This document shows positions 18,294 through 28,195 of a DNA stretch of 64,000 nt, in pieces; the first letter of the stretch is position 1, and each line of letters starts with the position of its first letter. The DNA is from Aldersonia kunmingensis. Its GTDB lineage: Bacteria > Actinomycetota > Actinomycetes > Mycobacteriales > Mycobacteriaceae. The notes beneath the pieces were generated by a model. It made no database searches. It worked only from the letters and a program-made list of their open reading frames with translations, and had not been told where the DNA came from. Both the position numbers and the translations under genes were made by a program. The stretch spans positions 1 through 64,000 of the forward strand of contig NZ_LRRB01000270.1 of the NCBI RefSeq assembly GCF_001646865.1. Direction: 5' to 3'.

Positions 18294-19537
18294 CCCGTCA
18301 TCTCCGCTGCCGCCGCCGCCCGCTCGAGCAACAGACTCCGCTCGTGCTTCGTCGGCGCTACCTCCGCCGCGGCCTCCAAAACTCTTGCGGCATCCCCAAA
18401 CCGGCCCAGCTTCGTGAGCACGTCACCACGCACCGCGCCGAACAGGTGGAACCCGGCCATCCGCGGGTCCTCCCCCACCTCGTCGAGAGCGATCAGCGCG
18501 ACTTCCGGACCGTCGGCGTGCAGGAGGGCGACTGCACGATTGAGCGCCACGACGGGCGACGGGGCCAGCTGACCGAGCGCGTCGTAGAGCGAAACGATTG
18601 CCTCCCAATCAGTTTCATCGAAGCTTTTGGCCCGCGAATGGCAGCCGGCGATTGCGGCCTGCACGGTGTACGGGCCGAGTGGGCGGCGCAGGGTGATCGC
18701 GCGGTCGAGCGCGGCGAGGCCGTGCCGGATCAGTGTGCGATCCCAGCGCGAGCGGTCCTGATCGGGTAACAGGATCGGTGCACCGTTCGCGTCCACGCGC
18801 GTGGCGAACCGGGAAGCATTGAGTTCCATCAGTGCGAGCAACCCATGCACCTCCGGCTGATTCGGCAGCAGACCGGCGAGGACGCGTCCGAGTCGCATCG
18901 CCTCCTCGGCAAGGTCGCGGCGCACCCACGCATCGCCCGAGGTGGCCGAGTAGCCCTCGTTGAACACGAGGTAGATCACCTCGAGCACCGCGGAAACCCG
19001 CTCGGGTAGTTCGTCGGGCTGTGGCACCTCGAACGGCACATGGGCCTCGGCAAGCGTGCGCTTGGCCCGAGAGATCCGCTGCCCGAGCGTCGTCGACGAC
19101 ACCAGGAAGGCCCGCGCGATCTCCTCGGTGCGCAGACCGGCCACCACTCGCAGGGTCAGTGCGACCCGTGCCTCGCGAGGCAGCACGGGGTGACATGCGG
19201 TGAAGATCAGTGCGAGCACGTCGTCCCGCAGCGCCGCTGCCGCCGGTTCCGGGTCCGGGTTTTGGGCGAGATCGCGCGCGATCTCCGCGTACCTCTCGTC
19301 CCGGGCATGCTCGCGGCGAATGCGGTCGATTGCCTTGAATTTGGCGGTCTTGGTCAGCCAGGCCCCCGGGTTCGCAGGAACGCCGCGCTCGGGCCACTGC
19401 TCGAGCGCGGCGAGGAACGCATCCTGCGCAACCTCTTCCGCCAGGCCGAGGTCACGAACCATCCGGGTGAGCGACGCGATGATCTGCGCCGACTCCATCC
19501 GCCAGATCGCCTCGATGGTGCGGGTGACGTCCGGCAT
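18230..19537 (-). CDS. ECF42-type RNA polymerase sigma factor with DUF6596 domain
   Basis: A 435-residue sigma factor. Sigma-70 region 2 lies near residues 5-70 (DLGLAEEVAQDAFLAALEQWP) and region 4 near residues 110-160 (RTEEIARAFLVSSTTLGQRISRAKRTL). A long C-terminal DUF6596/TPR-like extension follows. The class, ECF42, is normally encoded beside a DGPF/YciI-like protein, as here: the partner ends 11 bases upstream. There is no anti-sigma gene; in this class the C-terminal domain is thought to control activity. The last 64 bases overlap thiD on the other strand. Confidence 0.92.
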   Translation of the reverse strand: MPDVTRTIEAIWRMESAQIIASLTRMVRDLGLAEEVAQDAFLAALEQWPERGVPANPGAWLTKTAKFKAIDRIRREHARDERYAEIARDLAQNPDPEPAAAALRDDVLALIFTACHPVLPREARVALTLRVVAGLRTEEIARAFLVSSTTLGQRISRAKRTLAEAHVPFEVPQPDELPERVSAVLEVIYLVFNEGYSATSGDAWVRRDLAEEAMRLGRVLAGLLPNQPEVHGLLALMELNASRFATRVDANGAPILLPDQDRSRWDRTLIRHGLAALDRAITLRRPLGPYTVQAAIAGCHSRAKSFDETDWEAIVSLYDALGQLAPSPVVALNRAVALLHADGPEVALIALDEVGEDPRMAGFHLFGAVRGDVLTKLGRFGDAARVLEAAAEVAPTKHERSLLLERAAAAAEMTGQFGSSSRHSGDTGPCPPPRS

Positions 19538-19548
19538 GTCGTTGCCCG

Positions 19549-19995
19549 CTAGCTCGTCGGATGCTGTTCGCGAATTCGCTCGTTGAGCTGCTCTTCACGC
19601 TCGCGCAACTCGGGGGTGTACACATCGGGGTCGACGTCGTTCATGTCATAGATCGGCCGGATCTCGAGCAGCTGCCGACCGGTCGCATCTGCCGGAGGCG
19701 AAGGGCACCGCTTGGCCCACTCGATTGCCTCCTCGAGCGAGCTGACCTCCCAGAGCCAGTACCCCGCGATGATCTCCTTCGATTCGACGAACGGGCCGTC
19801 CACCACCGATGTGGTGCCGCCCTGCCACACGATCCGCGCACCGTCCGAGGTGGGCCGCAGACCCTCGCCGTCGAGCATGATGCCGGCGCTGACCAGCTGC
19901 TCGTTGTACGTGGTCATCTCGGCCATCATCGCCTCGGTCGGGGCGATCTTGTCCTCGTCGACGCCGTCTCCCTGAATCATCACCATTACGCGCAT
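19549..19995 (-). CDS. DGPF-domain (YciI-like) protein, ECF42 partner
   Basis: A 148-residue protein of the YCII-related/DGPF family. The motif reads VVDGPFVESKEIIAGYWLWEVSSLEEAIEWAKRCP (about residues 66-99), with the DGPF signature that names the family. These proteins form an alpha/beta barrel and are nearly always linked to ECF42 sigma factors. Their function is not known. The ATG at 19995 has GGAGGCAG just upstream. Two palindromic repeats lie 130-185 bases upstream. Confidence 0.92.
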   Translation of the reverse strand: MRVMVMIQGDGVDEDKIAPTEAMMAEMTTYNEQLVSAGIMLDGEGLRPTSDGARIVWQGGTTSVVDGPFVESKEIIAGYWLWEVSSLEEAIEWAKRCPSPPADATGRQLLEIRPIYDMNDVDPDVYTPELREREEQLNERIREQHPTS

Positions 19996-20127
19996 GACTG
20001 CCTCCTGATCGGTTCGCCGTGCGGCGGTCTTGCCGCCCGGTCACCAAACCTTCGAATGAGGTTGCCCGTTTTCGACCGACGCCGAAAAGAAACTTGCACC
20101 ACCTGCGATCGGCCCCCATTTCCGCGG

Positions 20128-20174
20128 GTGAACGGATCGTTCACTGCGCTCAGCGGGGTGAACGGATCGTTCAC
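20128..20174. repeat. Two copies of the palindrome GTGAACGGATCGTTCAC
   Basis: Identical 17-bp inverted repeats (7-bp arms, 3-bp centre) at 20128-20144 and 20158-20174, spaced exactly 30 bp, about three helical turns. The identity extends a few bases outward (GGGTG... and ...TGCG). A further palindrome CGGAACTTCCG lies at 20189-20199. They sit between the luciferase-like gene and the DGPF/ECF42 operon. They could be operator sites for a helically phased regulator, or a dispersed intergenic repeat. Confidence 0.75.
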
Positions 20175-20213
20175 TGCGTTGAACGCAACGGAACTTCCGT
20201 TCACACCTTGCGA

Positions 20214-21131
20214 TCAGCCCCGCTCGCGAGCCACCGCTTCCCGCACGGCAGGGACCACCTCGGCCGCAAACTTACGGATCTGATCTAGATCGTCGCCCTC
20301 GGTCCCAAAGATGAAGGTGTCCATGCCGCCATCGACGACGAGTTCGGTCAGCTCGTCGATCCACTGCCCCACGGGACCGTTGAGGAACCCCTTGGAACCG
20401 GTGGTGGGGATCGAACCGAACACGTTGTACACGCGGCGGATCTCACTCGGCTCGCGCCCGGCAGCGGCGGCGCCGTCATCGATGCGCGCATGCCCGGCGG
20501 CCAGCTTCTCGGGCGGGAAGTAGCTCGCCGACGGCACCCAGCCATCCGCGTGGCGCCCGGTTTCGCTGAGCATGCGCGGGCCGAGCACGCCCCACCAGAT
20601 CGGAACGCCGTGTTCCGGCGGTGGACCGGGGTGGATACCGGCGAGTTGGTAGACCTGGCCGTCGTATGTGACGGATCGCTCGGTCGACCAGATCGCACGA
20701 GCCACATCGGTGGCCTCGATGAGCGCGGTTGCCGCGTCGCCGGGCGATCGCCGCGGCCCGCCGAATCCCTCGATCGCATCCCAGAATCCGCCTGCCCCGA
20801 GGCCGAGGATGAACCGTCCACCGGACAGGATGTCGAGCGTCGCAGCGGTTTTCGCCATCACCGCGGGCGGGCGCAGCGGAAGGCACGCGACATCGGGGAA
20901 CACACTGATCCGCTCGGTGCGCGCGAGCAGCGTGGTCATCAATGCGAACGCGTCGAGAAATCGGCGCTGATACGGGTGGTCCTGCACACCGATCAGGTCG
21001 AGTCCGGCGCCGTCTGCCACCTCGGCGACCTGCACAACGTGCCGCGCGGATTCGGCTGCGGGATTGGCGAACACCCCGAACCGTGGTTCATGTCCGTAAT
21101 CGCCCACGATCGCCTCCGATCGGCTCGGCAT
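20214..21131 (-). CDS. Luciferase-like (LLM class) flavin/F420-dependent oxidoreductase
   Basis: A TIM-barrel oxidoreductase of 305 residues. Typical segments are GLDLIGVQDHPYQRRFLDAF (about residues 37-56), RISVFPDVACLPLRPPAVMAKTAATLDILSGGRFILGLGAG, and the C-terminal GGMDTFIFG region. Neither substrate nor cofactor can be read from the sequence; many actinobacterial members use F420, and fgd1, which makes reduced F420, is encoded at 42-43 kb. Start ATG 21131 is preferred, with GTG 21146 possible. Confidence 0.88.
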   Translation of the reverse strand: MPSRSEAIVGDYGHEPRFGVFANPAAESARHVVQVAEVADGAGLDLIGVQDHPYQRRFLDAFALMTTLLARTERISVFPDVACLPLRPPAVMAKTAATLDILSGGRFILGLGAGGFWDAIEGFGGPRRSPGDAATALIEATDVARAIWSTERSVTYDGQVYQLAGIHPGPPPEHGVPIWWGVLGPRMLSETGRHADGWVPSASYFPPEKLAAGHARIDDGAAAAGREPSEIRRVYNVFGSIPTTGSKGFLNGPVGQWIDELTELVVDGGMDTFIFGTEGDDLDQIRKFAAEVVPAVREAVARERG

Positions 21132-21167
21132 TACCCCTCGAACCACCCTAACGAGCGCGTGCCGGTC

Positions 21168-22616
21168 TCAGGCCTGATCGCCGCGCAACCGCTCCCGATC
21201 CGCCCGCGCGGGCACCCCGTTCGGTCCGTCGATAGCGGCCGCATAGTGCGCGACCGCCTCTGCCACCGCCGCGGCCTCGATGGTGAGCACGTCCCGGTTC
21301 ACGTTCGCGGCGGTATCCCCCGGCCCGTGATAGTTCGGGTCGTAGGGCTGCCCGGCGGTGCCGCCCCACAACTGCACCTCGGGCTCGGTCTTGTTTTCCT
21401 CCGCGCCGGTATCGGTGCCACCCACCGGGATTCCGTGGTTAAGGAACCCGCTGTAGTCCGAGCGCCCGTCGAGATCCGTCGCGCGCGGGTCGAACCCCCG
21501 GGACTGCAGGTACTCCGTCAACGTGCGCTCGATGGCCGCCGACCCCTCGGGTCCCGCGGGCTCACCGGCATGCTCGGAGTCATCACCGTCGTAGACGAAA
21601 TGCCCGGCGTTGGGCGAGCCGAGCATGTCGAAGTTGAGGTACAGCGCGATATCGAGTCGCTGCTCGGGTTTCAGCGCATCCAGGTACTCGTACGACCCGA
21701 GCAACCCTTCCTCCTCGGCACCCCAGAATGCGAAGCGGACAGCGTTCGTCACCTGCGGCGAATCCCCGAGTTGCAGCGCCGTCTCGAGCACCGCCGCGGT
21801 ACCGCTGCCGTTGTCGTTGATCCCGGGGCCTTCCCGGACGCTGTCGAGATGCGCGCCGACCAGCACCACGTTGTCGGTTGCGCCGGTTCGGGTCTGGGCG
21901 ATCACGTTGCGCGTCGTGATGGCGCGGGAGCTCGCATCCACCAGCACCGTCACCGGGCCCGTTGTGCCCGCGACATCCGCGCCGGTGTTGTTGTCCACCA
22001 CCAGGATCGGAATGGTGCCATCCGACGCCTCACCCAGCGTCGCGCCCGGAATCGGGCCGTCCTCGACATTGGCCACGATCACCGCAAGCGCGCCCTGGTC
22101 CGCCGCAATGCGGGCCTTGTCCGCGAATGGGCACACCCCGCGCGGGATCAGCACGATCGATCCCCGAGCGGACTTGCCGTCGTAATCCTCCGGCTCGCAA
22201 CCGGGTCCGTCCTCGTCCGGCAGGGCCAGCAGTGGCGCGGTGATACCACCCGGTGGCGTGGCCGGTGAGTACTCGGCCACGTCCGAGCCGAGTTCGCGCT
22301 CATCCACCGTCAGCCGATGTGCCACGACGTCGTAGGTGTCGAAAGTGAACTCCGGCGTGTCGACGTCGAATCCGCGATCGCGCAGCGCGCCCGCGACGTA
22401 GTCGGCGCTCGCGTCATAGCCCGGCGTGCCGGCGGAACGATTGCCGCCGTGCTCGTCGGCGGCGCGCTGCAGGTGGTCCAGATGCGCGACGAGTGCGTCC
22501 GCGTCTATCGCACTTGCCAGGTCGCGCAGTGGTTGCGGCGGTCGGCTCGGTTCCTCACCGCCGCAACCGCACAACACCAGCACGAGTGCTGTCAGACCGG
22601 CGAGCGCGAACCGCAT
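21168..22616 (-). CDS. lpqL: LpqL-like lipoprotein aminopeptidase (M28 family)
   Basis: Exported zinc aminopeptidase of 482 residues. The N-terminal lipoprotein signal ends at LCGCGG (about residues 15-20). A protease-associated domain (about 130-230) is followed by an M28 peptidase domain with the metal ligands GAHLDSV, GINDNGSG, EEEGLLGS and, near the C-terminus, the YHGPGDT His. It corresponds to Rv0418. The ATG at 22616 is five bases after the permease stop, and the signal peptide confirms this start over the longer open frame. The C-terminal tail is charged. Confidence 0.92.
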   Translation of the reverse strand: MRFALAGLTALVLVLCGCGGEEPSRPPQPLRDLASAIDADALVAHLDHLQRAADEHGGNRSAGTPGYDASADYVAGALRDRGFDVDTPEFTFDTYDVVAHRLTVDERELGSDVAEYSPATPPGGITAPLLALPDEDGPGCEPEDYDGKSARGSIVLIPRGVCPFADKARIAADQGALAVIVANVEDGPIPGATLGEASDGTIPILVVDNNTGADVAGTTGPVTVLVDASSRAITTRNVIAQTRTGATDNVVLVGAHLDSVREGPGINDNGSGTAAVLETALQLGDSPQVTNAVRFAFWGAEEEGLLGSYEYLDALKPEQRLDIALYLNFDMLGSPNAGHFVYDGDDSEHAGEPAGPEGSAAIERTLTEYLQSRGFDPRATDLDGRSDYSGFLNHGIPVGGTDTGAEENKTEPEVQLWGGTAGQPYDPNYHGPGDTAANVNRDVLTIEAAAVAEAVAHYAAAIDGPNGVPARADRERLRGDQA

Positions 22617-22621
22617 CGTCG

Positions 22622-23395
22622 TCAGGCGTCGCGCTTGTTCACCACGTAGGCCGCTGCCCCGAACACAACAGCGACGAATGCGACGAAGTACAGCAGTGCG
22701 CCCCACGGACCCCAGTGGAAATCGATGCCCTGATCCGAACCGAGGAACAGCTGCGCGTTGGTGAACGGCAGGAACGGCTGGACGGTCCTGCCGAACGAAC
22801 CGAACAGCCCGAACAGGCTCTCGATCAACAACGGCCACAGCAGAAGCAACGCAATCGCGGCTGCGGACTGACGCAGCAGGGCACCCACGGCGATCGACAG
22901 GAACGCGCACAGGGCCGCGTAGACCGGAATGGCGTACATCTTGCGCCAATCGTCAGCGCTGGACAGCACCAACTCCGCGCTGCCGTCGCCACCCGCGATC
23001 GCCTTGGCCAGGTAGTAGGCCACAAAGGCGAGCACGAACGTCAGCACGGCACCGTAAACACCCGTCAGAAGACCCTTGGCGACAAGCACTTTCGCGCGAG
23101 AAGGCATCGCCTGGAAGGTCGTGCGGATGACGCCGAAGCGGTACTCACTGGTGACGGTGAGTGCCGCGAGGATCATCAACACCAGCACGCCGAAACCGCT
23201 CACCCCGCCTGCCGCGACATCGACGGTCAGCCCCGGAAAGCCCTCGGCATTCTCGGGATCCGCGGCCGCCTGCTTGCCGACCCAGCCCATCAGTGCACCG
23301 AAGCCGAGCCCGATCGCGATGATGATGACGGTGCACCACCACGGCGAGCGCACCGAGGTTAACTTGATTCGTTCGGCCGTCAATACGCTGATCAC
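22622..23395 (-). CDS. ABC transporter permease (ABC-2 type)
   Basis: A 257-residue membrane protein with about six helices, preceded by the typical N-terminus ISVLTAERIKLTSVRSPWW. The segment TVTSEYRFGVIRTTFQAMPSRAKVLVAKGL near residue 80 is characteristic of ABC-2 permeases. It pairs with the ATPase whose stop overlaps its ATG. The substrate is unknown. Confidence 0.9.
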   Translation of the reverse strand: MISVLTAERIKLTSVRSPWWCTVIIIAIGLGFGALMGWVGKQAAADPENAEGFPGLTVDVAAGGVSGFGVLVLMILAALTVTSEYRFGVIRTTFQAMPSRAKVLVAKGLLTGVYGAVLTFVLAFVAYYLAKAIAGGDGSAELVLSSADDWRKMYAIPVYAALCAFLSIAVGALLRQSAAAIALLLLWPLLIESLFGLFGSFGRTVQPFLPFTNAQLFLGSDQGIDFHWGPWGALLYFVAFVAVVFGAAAYVVNKRDA

Positions 23396-24327
23396 AGCGT
23401 TCCTCCCATGACCTCGTCGAGCCCCTGGCCGTGGTACTGAACCTCACCGCCGGTCAGTTTCATGAATGCGTCCTCGAGCGAGCCGCGTTGCGCGGCAAGC
23501 TCGAACAGCGTGATGCCGTTGTCGGCGGCGAGCTGACCCACCGCGTCGGTGGTCGAGCCGGTCACCAGTAGCGCACCGGCCGCTCCGTCGTCGCGCACCT
23601 GCACGCCGTTTGTGCTCAGCGCGCTGCGGAGCTGGTCGAGCTGGGGGCTGCGCACGCGAACCGTCGACTCGGAGGACCGGTCGATGAACTCCTGCACGGT
23701 CGACTCGGAGATGAGCTTGCCCCGGCCGATCACGACCAGGTGGGCTGCCGTCTGCGCCATCTCGGCGAGCAGGTGGCTCGACACGAGCACGGTGCGTCCC
23801 TCGGCAGCGAGACGCTGCATGAAGCGCCGGATCCAGGCGATGCCCTCGGGATCGAGTCCGTTGACCGGCTCGTCGAACATCAGCACAGGCGGGTCGCCGA
23901 GCAACGCGGCAGCGAGCCCGAGCCGCTGGCTCATGCCGAGCGAGAAGCCGCCAGCCTTCTTGCCTGCCACCTCGGTGAGCCCGACCAGATTGAGCACCTC
24001 GTCAACGCGGCTCTTCGCGATGCCGTTCGAGGCGGCCATCCACTGCAGGTGCGCCCGCGCCGAACGGTTCGGGTGTACCCACTTGGCGTCGAGCAGGGCG
24101 CCCACGCTGCGCAGCGGATGCTCGAGATCCGCGTAGCGCTTGCCAAGGATCAGCGCCTCACCCGACGTCGGGCGGTCCAGCCCGAGGATCATGCGCATCG
24201 TGGTGGACTTGCCTGCGCCATTCGGGCCGAGGAAGCCGGTCACCTGCCCGGGCGGCACGGTGAAGCTCAGATCCTCGACCGCCTTGGTGGCGCCGAAGTG
24301 TTTGGTCAGACCCCTGACTTCGATCAT
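23392..24327 (-). CDS. ABC transporter ATP-binding protein
   Basis: A DRA-type ABC ATPase of 311 residues. Walker A GPNGAGKSTT (about residues 37-46), signature FSLGMSQRLGLAAAL (about 134-148) and Walker B VLMFDEPVNGLDPEG (about 155-169) are followed by the H-loop SSHLL. ATG 24327 starts the conserved MIEVRGLTKHFG; an in-frame GTG at 24336 is possible. It couples to the downstream permease through an ATGA overlap, and may be read through from the thiO-thiS-thiG operon 68 bases upstream. Confidence 0.92.
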   Translation of the reverse strand: MIEVRGLTKHFGATKAVEDLSFTVPPGQVTGFLGPNGAGKSTTMRMILGLDRPTSGEALILGKRYADLEHPLRSVGALLDAKWVHPNRSARAHLQWMAASNGIAKSRVDEVLNLVGLTEVAGKKAGGFSLGMSQRLGLAAALLGDPPVLMFDEPVNGLDPEGIAWIRRFMQRLAAEGRTVLVSSHLLAEMAQTAAHLVVIGRGKLISESTVQEFIDRSSESTVRVRSPQLDQLRSALSTNGVQVRDDGAAGALLVTGSTTDAVGQLAADNGITLFELAAQRGSLEDAFMKLTGGEVQYHGQGLDEVMGGTL

Positions 24328-24394
24328 GGGCTCCACCGTATAGGCGCGCGGAAAGTGCCGGTCGGGGGCAGCCCCGCCCTCGCGCGAGAGTTCG

Positions 24395-25366
<972 letters not shown>

Positions 25367-25370
<4 letters not shown>

Positions 25371-26428
25371 CGCTTCCCTCCGGCAAATCGATCGTGTCGT
25401 GCGTGTTTTGCTTCGGCGAGATGCTCGCCGCCGAGTTCGGCGAGCACCGCGTCCACGGTCAGCGGGGTGGTGAGCATCCCGTTGCGGCCGTGCCCGGTGG
25501 CGACCACAACGCGGTCGCTCACCCGGCCGATCAGCGGCAGGTTGTCCGGGGTCATCGGCCGCAGACCGGCGATCGCCTCGTGCAGTTCGTACTCGCCGAT
25601 GCCGGGGACAAGTGCCTCCGCGTCCGCGATCAGGTCGCGCACCCCGGCGACGGTGACCGCGGTGTCGGCAGCCTCGTACTGCGTGGCACCGATGACGATC
25701 CCGTCCTCACGGGGCACCAGGTACAGCGGCCTGCCGTGCACGCGCGCACGAACCACCTTCTCCGGCGGCGGCGCGACGCCCGGGCGTGCGCGCAGACGCA
25801 GGATCTCGCCCTTCACCGGGCGCACCGGCAGCCCGGCCCACAGCTTGGGCGAGCCGTGTCCCGCCGCGACGACGATCTGATCGGACCGCAGCGAACTGAG
25901 GCTGGTCACTTCCTCTGCGACGAACGTGACACCGGCGGCCACCGCAGCGGCACGCAGGGCGCCGACGAGCGCGCGGTTGTCGATGGCGAGTTCGTTGGGC
26001 GCGAACAACCCGAGGCGAGCACCGCGGCTGAGTGCCGGCTCGATCTCGCGCACTCCGGCCCGGTCCAGCAGCCACATGTCGAAGCCTTGCCTGCCCACCC
26101 ATTCCGCGATGGTGCGCAGGTCGGCGGCGTCCGCGGTGTCGAGCGCGACGGTCAGCACACCCTCGGCGGCGAAGACGGAAATGCCGGTGACAGTCTCGAG
26201 TCGGCGGGCGAACTCGGGCCAGCGGGCCAGCGACGCGGCGCCGAATTCGAGCGCCTGTTCCTCGCCGGGCCAGCCTTCCGAGAGTGGCGCAAGCATGCCG
26301 CCGGCCACCCACGAGGCACCACGGCCCAGATCGGGGTCGTACAGGGTGACCGACCAACCGGCCTCGGCGGCGCGCCAAGCGATCCCGAGCCCGACGACGC
26401 CACCGCCGACGATCCCGAGATTGCGCAT
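25367..26428 (-). CDS. thiO: Glycine oxidase ThiO
   Basis: FAD-dependent amine oxidase (353 residues) that makes the glycine imine used by ThiG. The N-terminal dinucleotide-binding motif is [20 protein letters not shown] (residues 4-23). The C-terminal [15 protein letters not shown] and [17 protein letters not shown] are the flavin-binding DAO-family blocks. The ATG at 26428 has AAAGGTGG upstream, directly after the end of a TPP riboswitch, so the enzyme and the thiS-thiG genes behind it should be repressed by thiamine pyrophosphate. Confidence 0.95.
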
Positions 26429-26440
26429 CGATTCCACCTT

Positions 26441-26513
26441 TACTCCCCGCGCCGGCATGATCCGGATCAGGTCCTGACGGTCGGGGCTTCCGCCCCCTCT
26501 CAGCCCCACTCGA
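26441..26513 (-). promoter_or_regulatory. TPP riboswitch (THI element)
   Basis: On the minus strand the conserved blocks occur in order: GGCTGAGAGGG (near 26505-26495), then ACCTGATCCGGATCATGCC and GGCGCGGGGAGTA ending at 26441. These are the diagnostic CUGAGA and ACCUGAUC...GGAUNAUGCC cores. The usual optional P3 stem is short, as in many actinobacteria. The 3' end lies directly before the thiO ribosome site (26440-26433), which suggests control of translation initiation. Confidence 0.93.
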
Positions 26514-26602
26514 CGCAATCACCGAAACGCTCATTCGCGTCATCGAGCGCCGCTGCGGGACTCCCGTGTTGTCCTCCCACGGTAGCCGCTAACGTCGAGA
26601 CC

Positions 26603-27295
26603 GTGCATTCCACCCGGTTCACGCCGCGCGACCGCCTTGCCAGCGCGCGCCTGTATCTCTGTACCGACGCTCGCCGTGAACGTGGCGACCTCGCCCAGTT
26701 CGTCGATGCCGCACTCGCGGGTGGCGTGGACATCGTCCAGCTGCGTGACAAGGGATCCGCAGGCGAGAAGAAGTTCGGCCCGCTCGACACCGGCGCCGAG
26801 CTCGGCGCACTTGCCGAGCTGCGCGCCGTGACCCGGCGGCACGGTGCCCTGCTGTCGGTGAACGACCGGGCCGACATCGCGCTCGCGGCTTCCGCCGACG
26901 TCCTGCACCTCGGCCAGGACGACCTCCCGGTGCACTATGCCCGCAAGATCCTGGGCGACGACATCGTCATCGGCCGGTCGACGCACAGTCGCGCGCAAGC
27001 CGGGCTCGCCGCGGTGGAGGAGCACACCGACTACTTCTGCACCGGGCCGGTCTGGGCGACGCCCACCAAGCCGGGTCGGGCCGCCGCGGGAATCGAACTG
27101 GTCCGCTCCACCGCCGACGCGTCACCCCACCGGCCGTGGTTCGCCATCGGCGGTATCGACGCCGGCAACGTAACCGAAGTGCTCGCCGCCGGTGCCAGCC
27201 GGATCGTCGTCGTCCGGGCAATTACCGAGGCCGAGGACCCCGAGCGCGCGGCGCGGGAACTCAAGGACGCGATCACGTCGTACGGCGCACAATGA
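26603..27295 (+). CDS. thiE: Thiamine phosphate synthase
   Basis: Joins HMP-PP and thiazole phosphate to thiamine phosphate. The TIM barrel has 230 residues, with [11 protein letters not shown] (about 36-46), [26 protein letters not shown] (about 88-113), and IGRSTHS...[15 protein letters not shown] with the phosphate-binding loop. The frame is open far upstream across the riboswitch, but GTG 26603 fits the family N-terminus and length. It is divergent from thiO, as in M. tuberculosis. Confidence 0.95.
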   Translation: MHSTRFTPRDRLASARLYLCTDARRERGDLAQFVDAALAGGVDIVQLRDKGSAGEKKFGPLDTGAELGALAELRAVTRRHGALLSVNDRADIALAASADVLHLGQDDLPVHYARKILGDDIVIGRSTHSRAQAGLAAVEEHTDYFCTGPVWATPTKPGRAAAGIELVRSTADASPHRPWFAIGGIDAGNVTEVLAAGASRIVVVRAITEAEDPERAARELKDAITSYGAQ

Positions 27296-27299
27296 CCGC

Positions 27300-28178
27300 A
27301 TGAGCAGCAACCTGCGAGGCAAGGTCGTTTTCGTCACGGGTGGAGCTCGCGGGATCGGCGCCGCGACCGCGCGTGCGCTGGTCCGGGAGGGCGCGTCGGT
27401 GATCCTCGTCGATCTCGACGAGGAACCACTGCGCGCAGTCGCGAACGAACTCGGTGACAACGCGCTAGGTGTGGTCGCGGACGTATCCGACCTGGATGCG
27501 ATGACCAAGGCCGCTTCGTCGGGCATCGAGCGCTTCGGCGGCATCGATCTGGTGCTCGCGAATGCCGGTATCGCCAGCTACGGCAGCGTCGCGCAGGTCG
27601 ATCCGCAGATGTTCAAACGCGTCATCGACGTCAACATCCTGGGCGCTTTCCACACCGTCCGCGCCACCCTGCCGTCAGTCACCGAGCGCAAGGGGTACTA
27701 CCTCATCGTGTCCTCGCTCGCCGCATTCGCGGCGGCACCGGGAATGGCGTCCTACGACGCCAGCAAGGCCGGTGTCGAGCATTTCGCCAACGCGCTGCGA
27801 GGCGAGATGGCCGAGCACGGCGTCGGTGTCGGGTCCGCACACATGTCCTGGATCGACACCCCGCTCGTTCAGGACGCGAAATCGGATCTGCCCTCGTTCC
27901 AGGAGATGCTCGCCAAGCTGCCCGGCCCACTGGGCAAGACTGCGCCCGTGCAGGACTGCGTCGACGCGTTCGTCGCCGGGCTCGCCGAACGCAAGCGCCG
28001 CGTGTACGTCCCGCGCTGGGTCGGGGTTATTGGCTGGCTGCGCATGCTGCTCACCACCGGCCCGCTCGAGCGCAGTACCTTGAAGCGCTCGCCGGGCGTA
28101 GTCGACCAAATGGATGCCGAGGTCGTGCAACTCGGTCGCTACACCAGCGCTCGGAACGAACGCATGAGCGGCCATTGA
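27300..28178 (+). CDS. Short-chain dehydrogenase/reductase
   Basis: A classical SDR of 292 residues. [12 protein letters not shown] (about residues 13-24) is the NAD(P) site, [12 protein letters not shown] the structural NAG motif, and IVSSLAAF and YDASK supply the catalytic Ser, Tyr and Lys. The C-terminal 45 residues ([18 protein letters not shown]...) are a hydrophobic/basic extension seen in actinobacterial members. It begins four bases after thiE and is followed 17 bases later by a Baeyer-Villiger monooxygenase, so the pair may act on one ketone/alcohol or lipid substrate. Confidence 0.9.
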   Translation: MSSNLRGKVVFVTGGARGIGAATARALVREGASVILVDLDEEPLRAVANELGDNALGVVADVSDLDAMTKAASSGIERFGGIDLVLANAGIASYGSVAQVDPQMFKRVIDVNILGAFHTVRATLPSVTERKGYYLIVSSLAAFAAAPGMASYDASKAGVEHFANALRGEMAEHGVGVGSAHMSWIDTPLVQDAKSDLPSFQEMLAKLPGPLGKTAPVQDCVDAFVAGLAERKRRVYVPRWVGVIGWLRMLLTTGPLERSTLKRSPGVVDQMDAEVVQLGRYTSARNERMSGH

Positions 28179-28195
28179 TCGACGGGAGAACAAGC

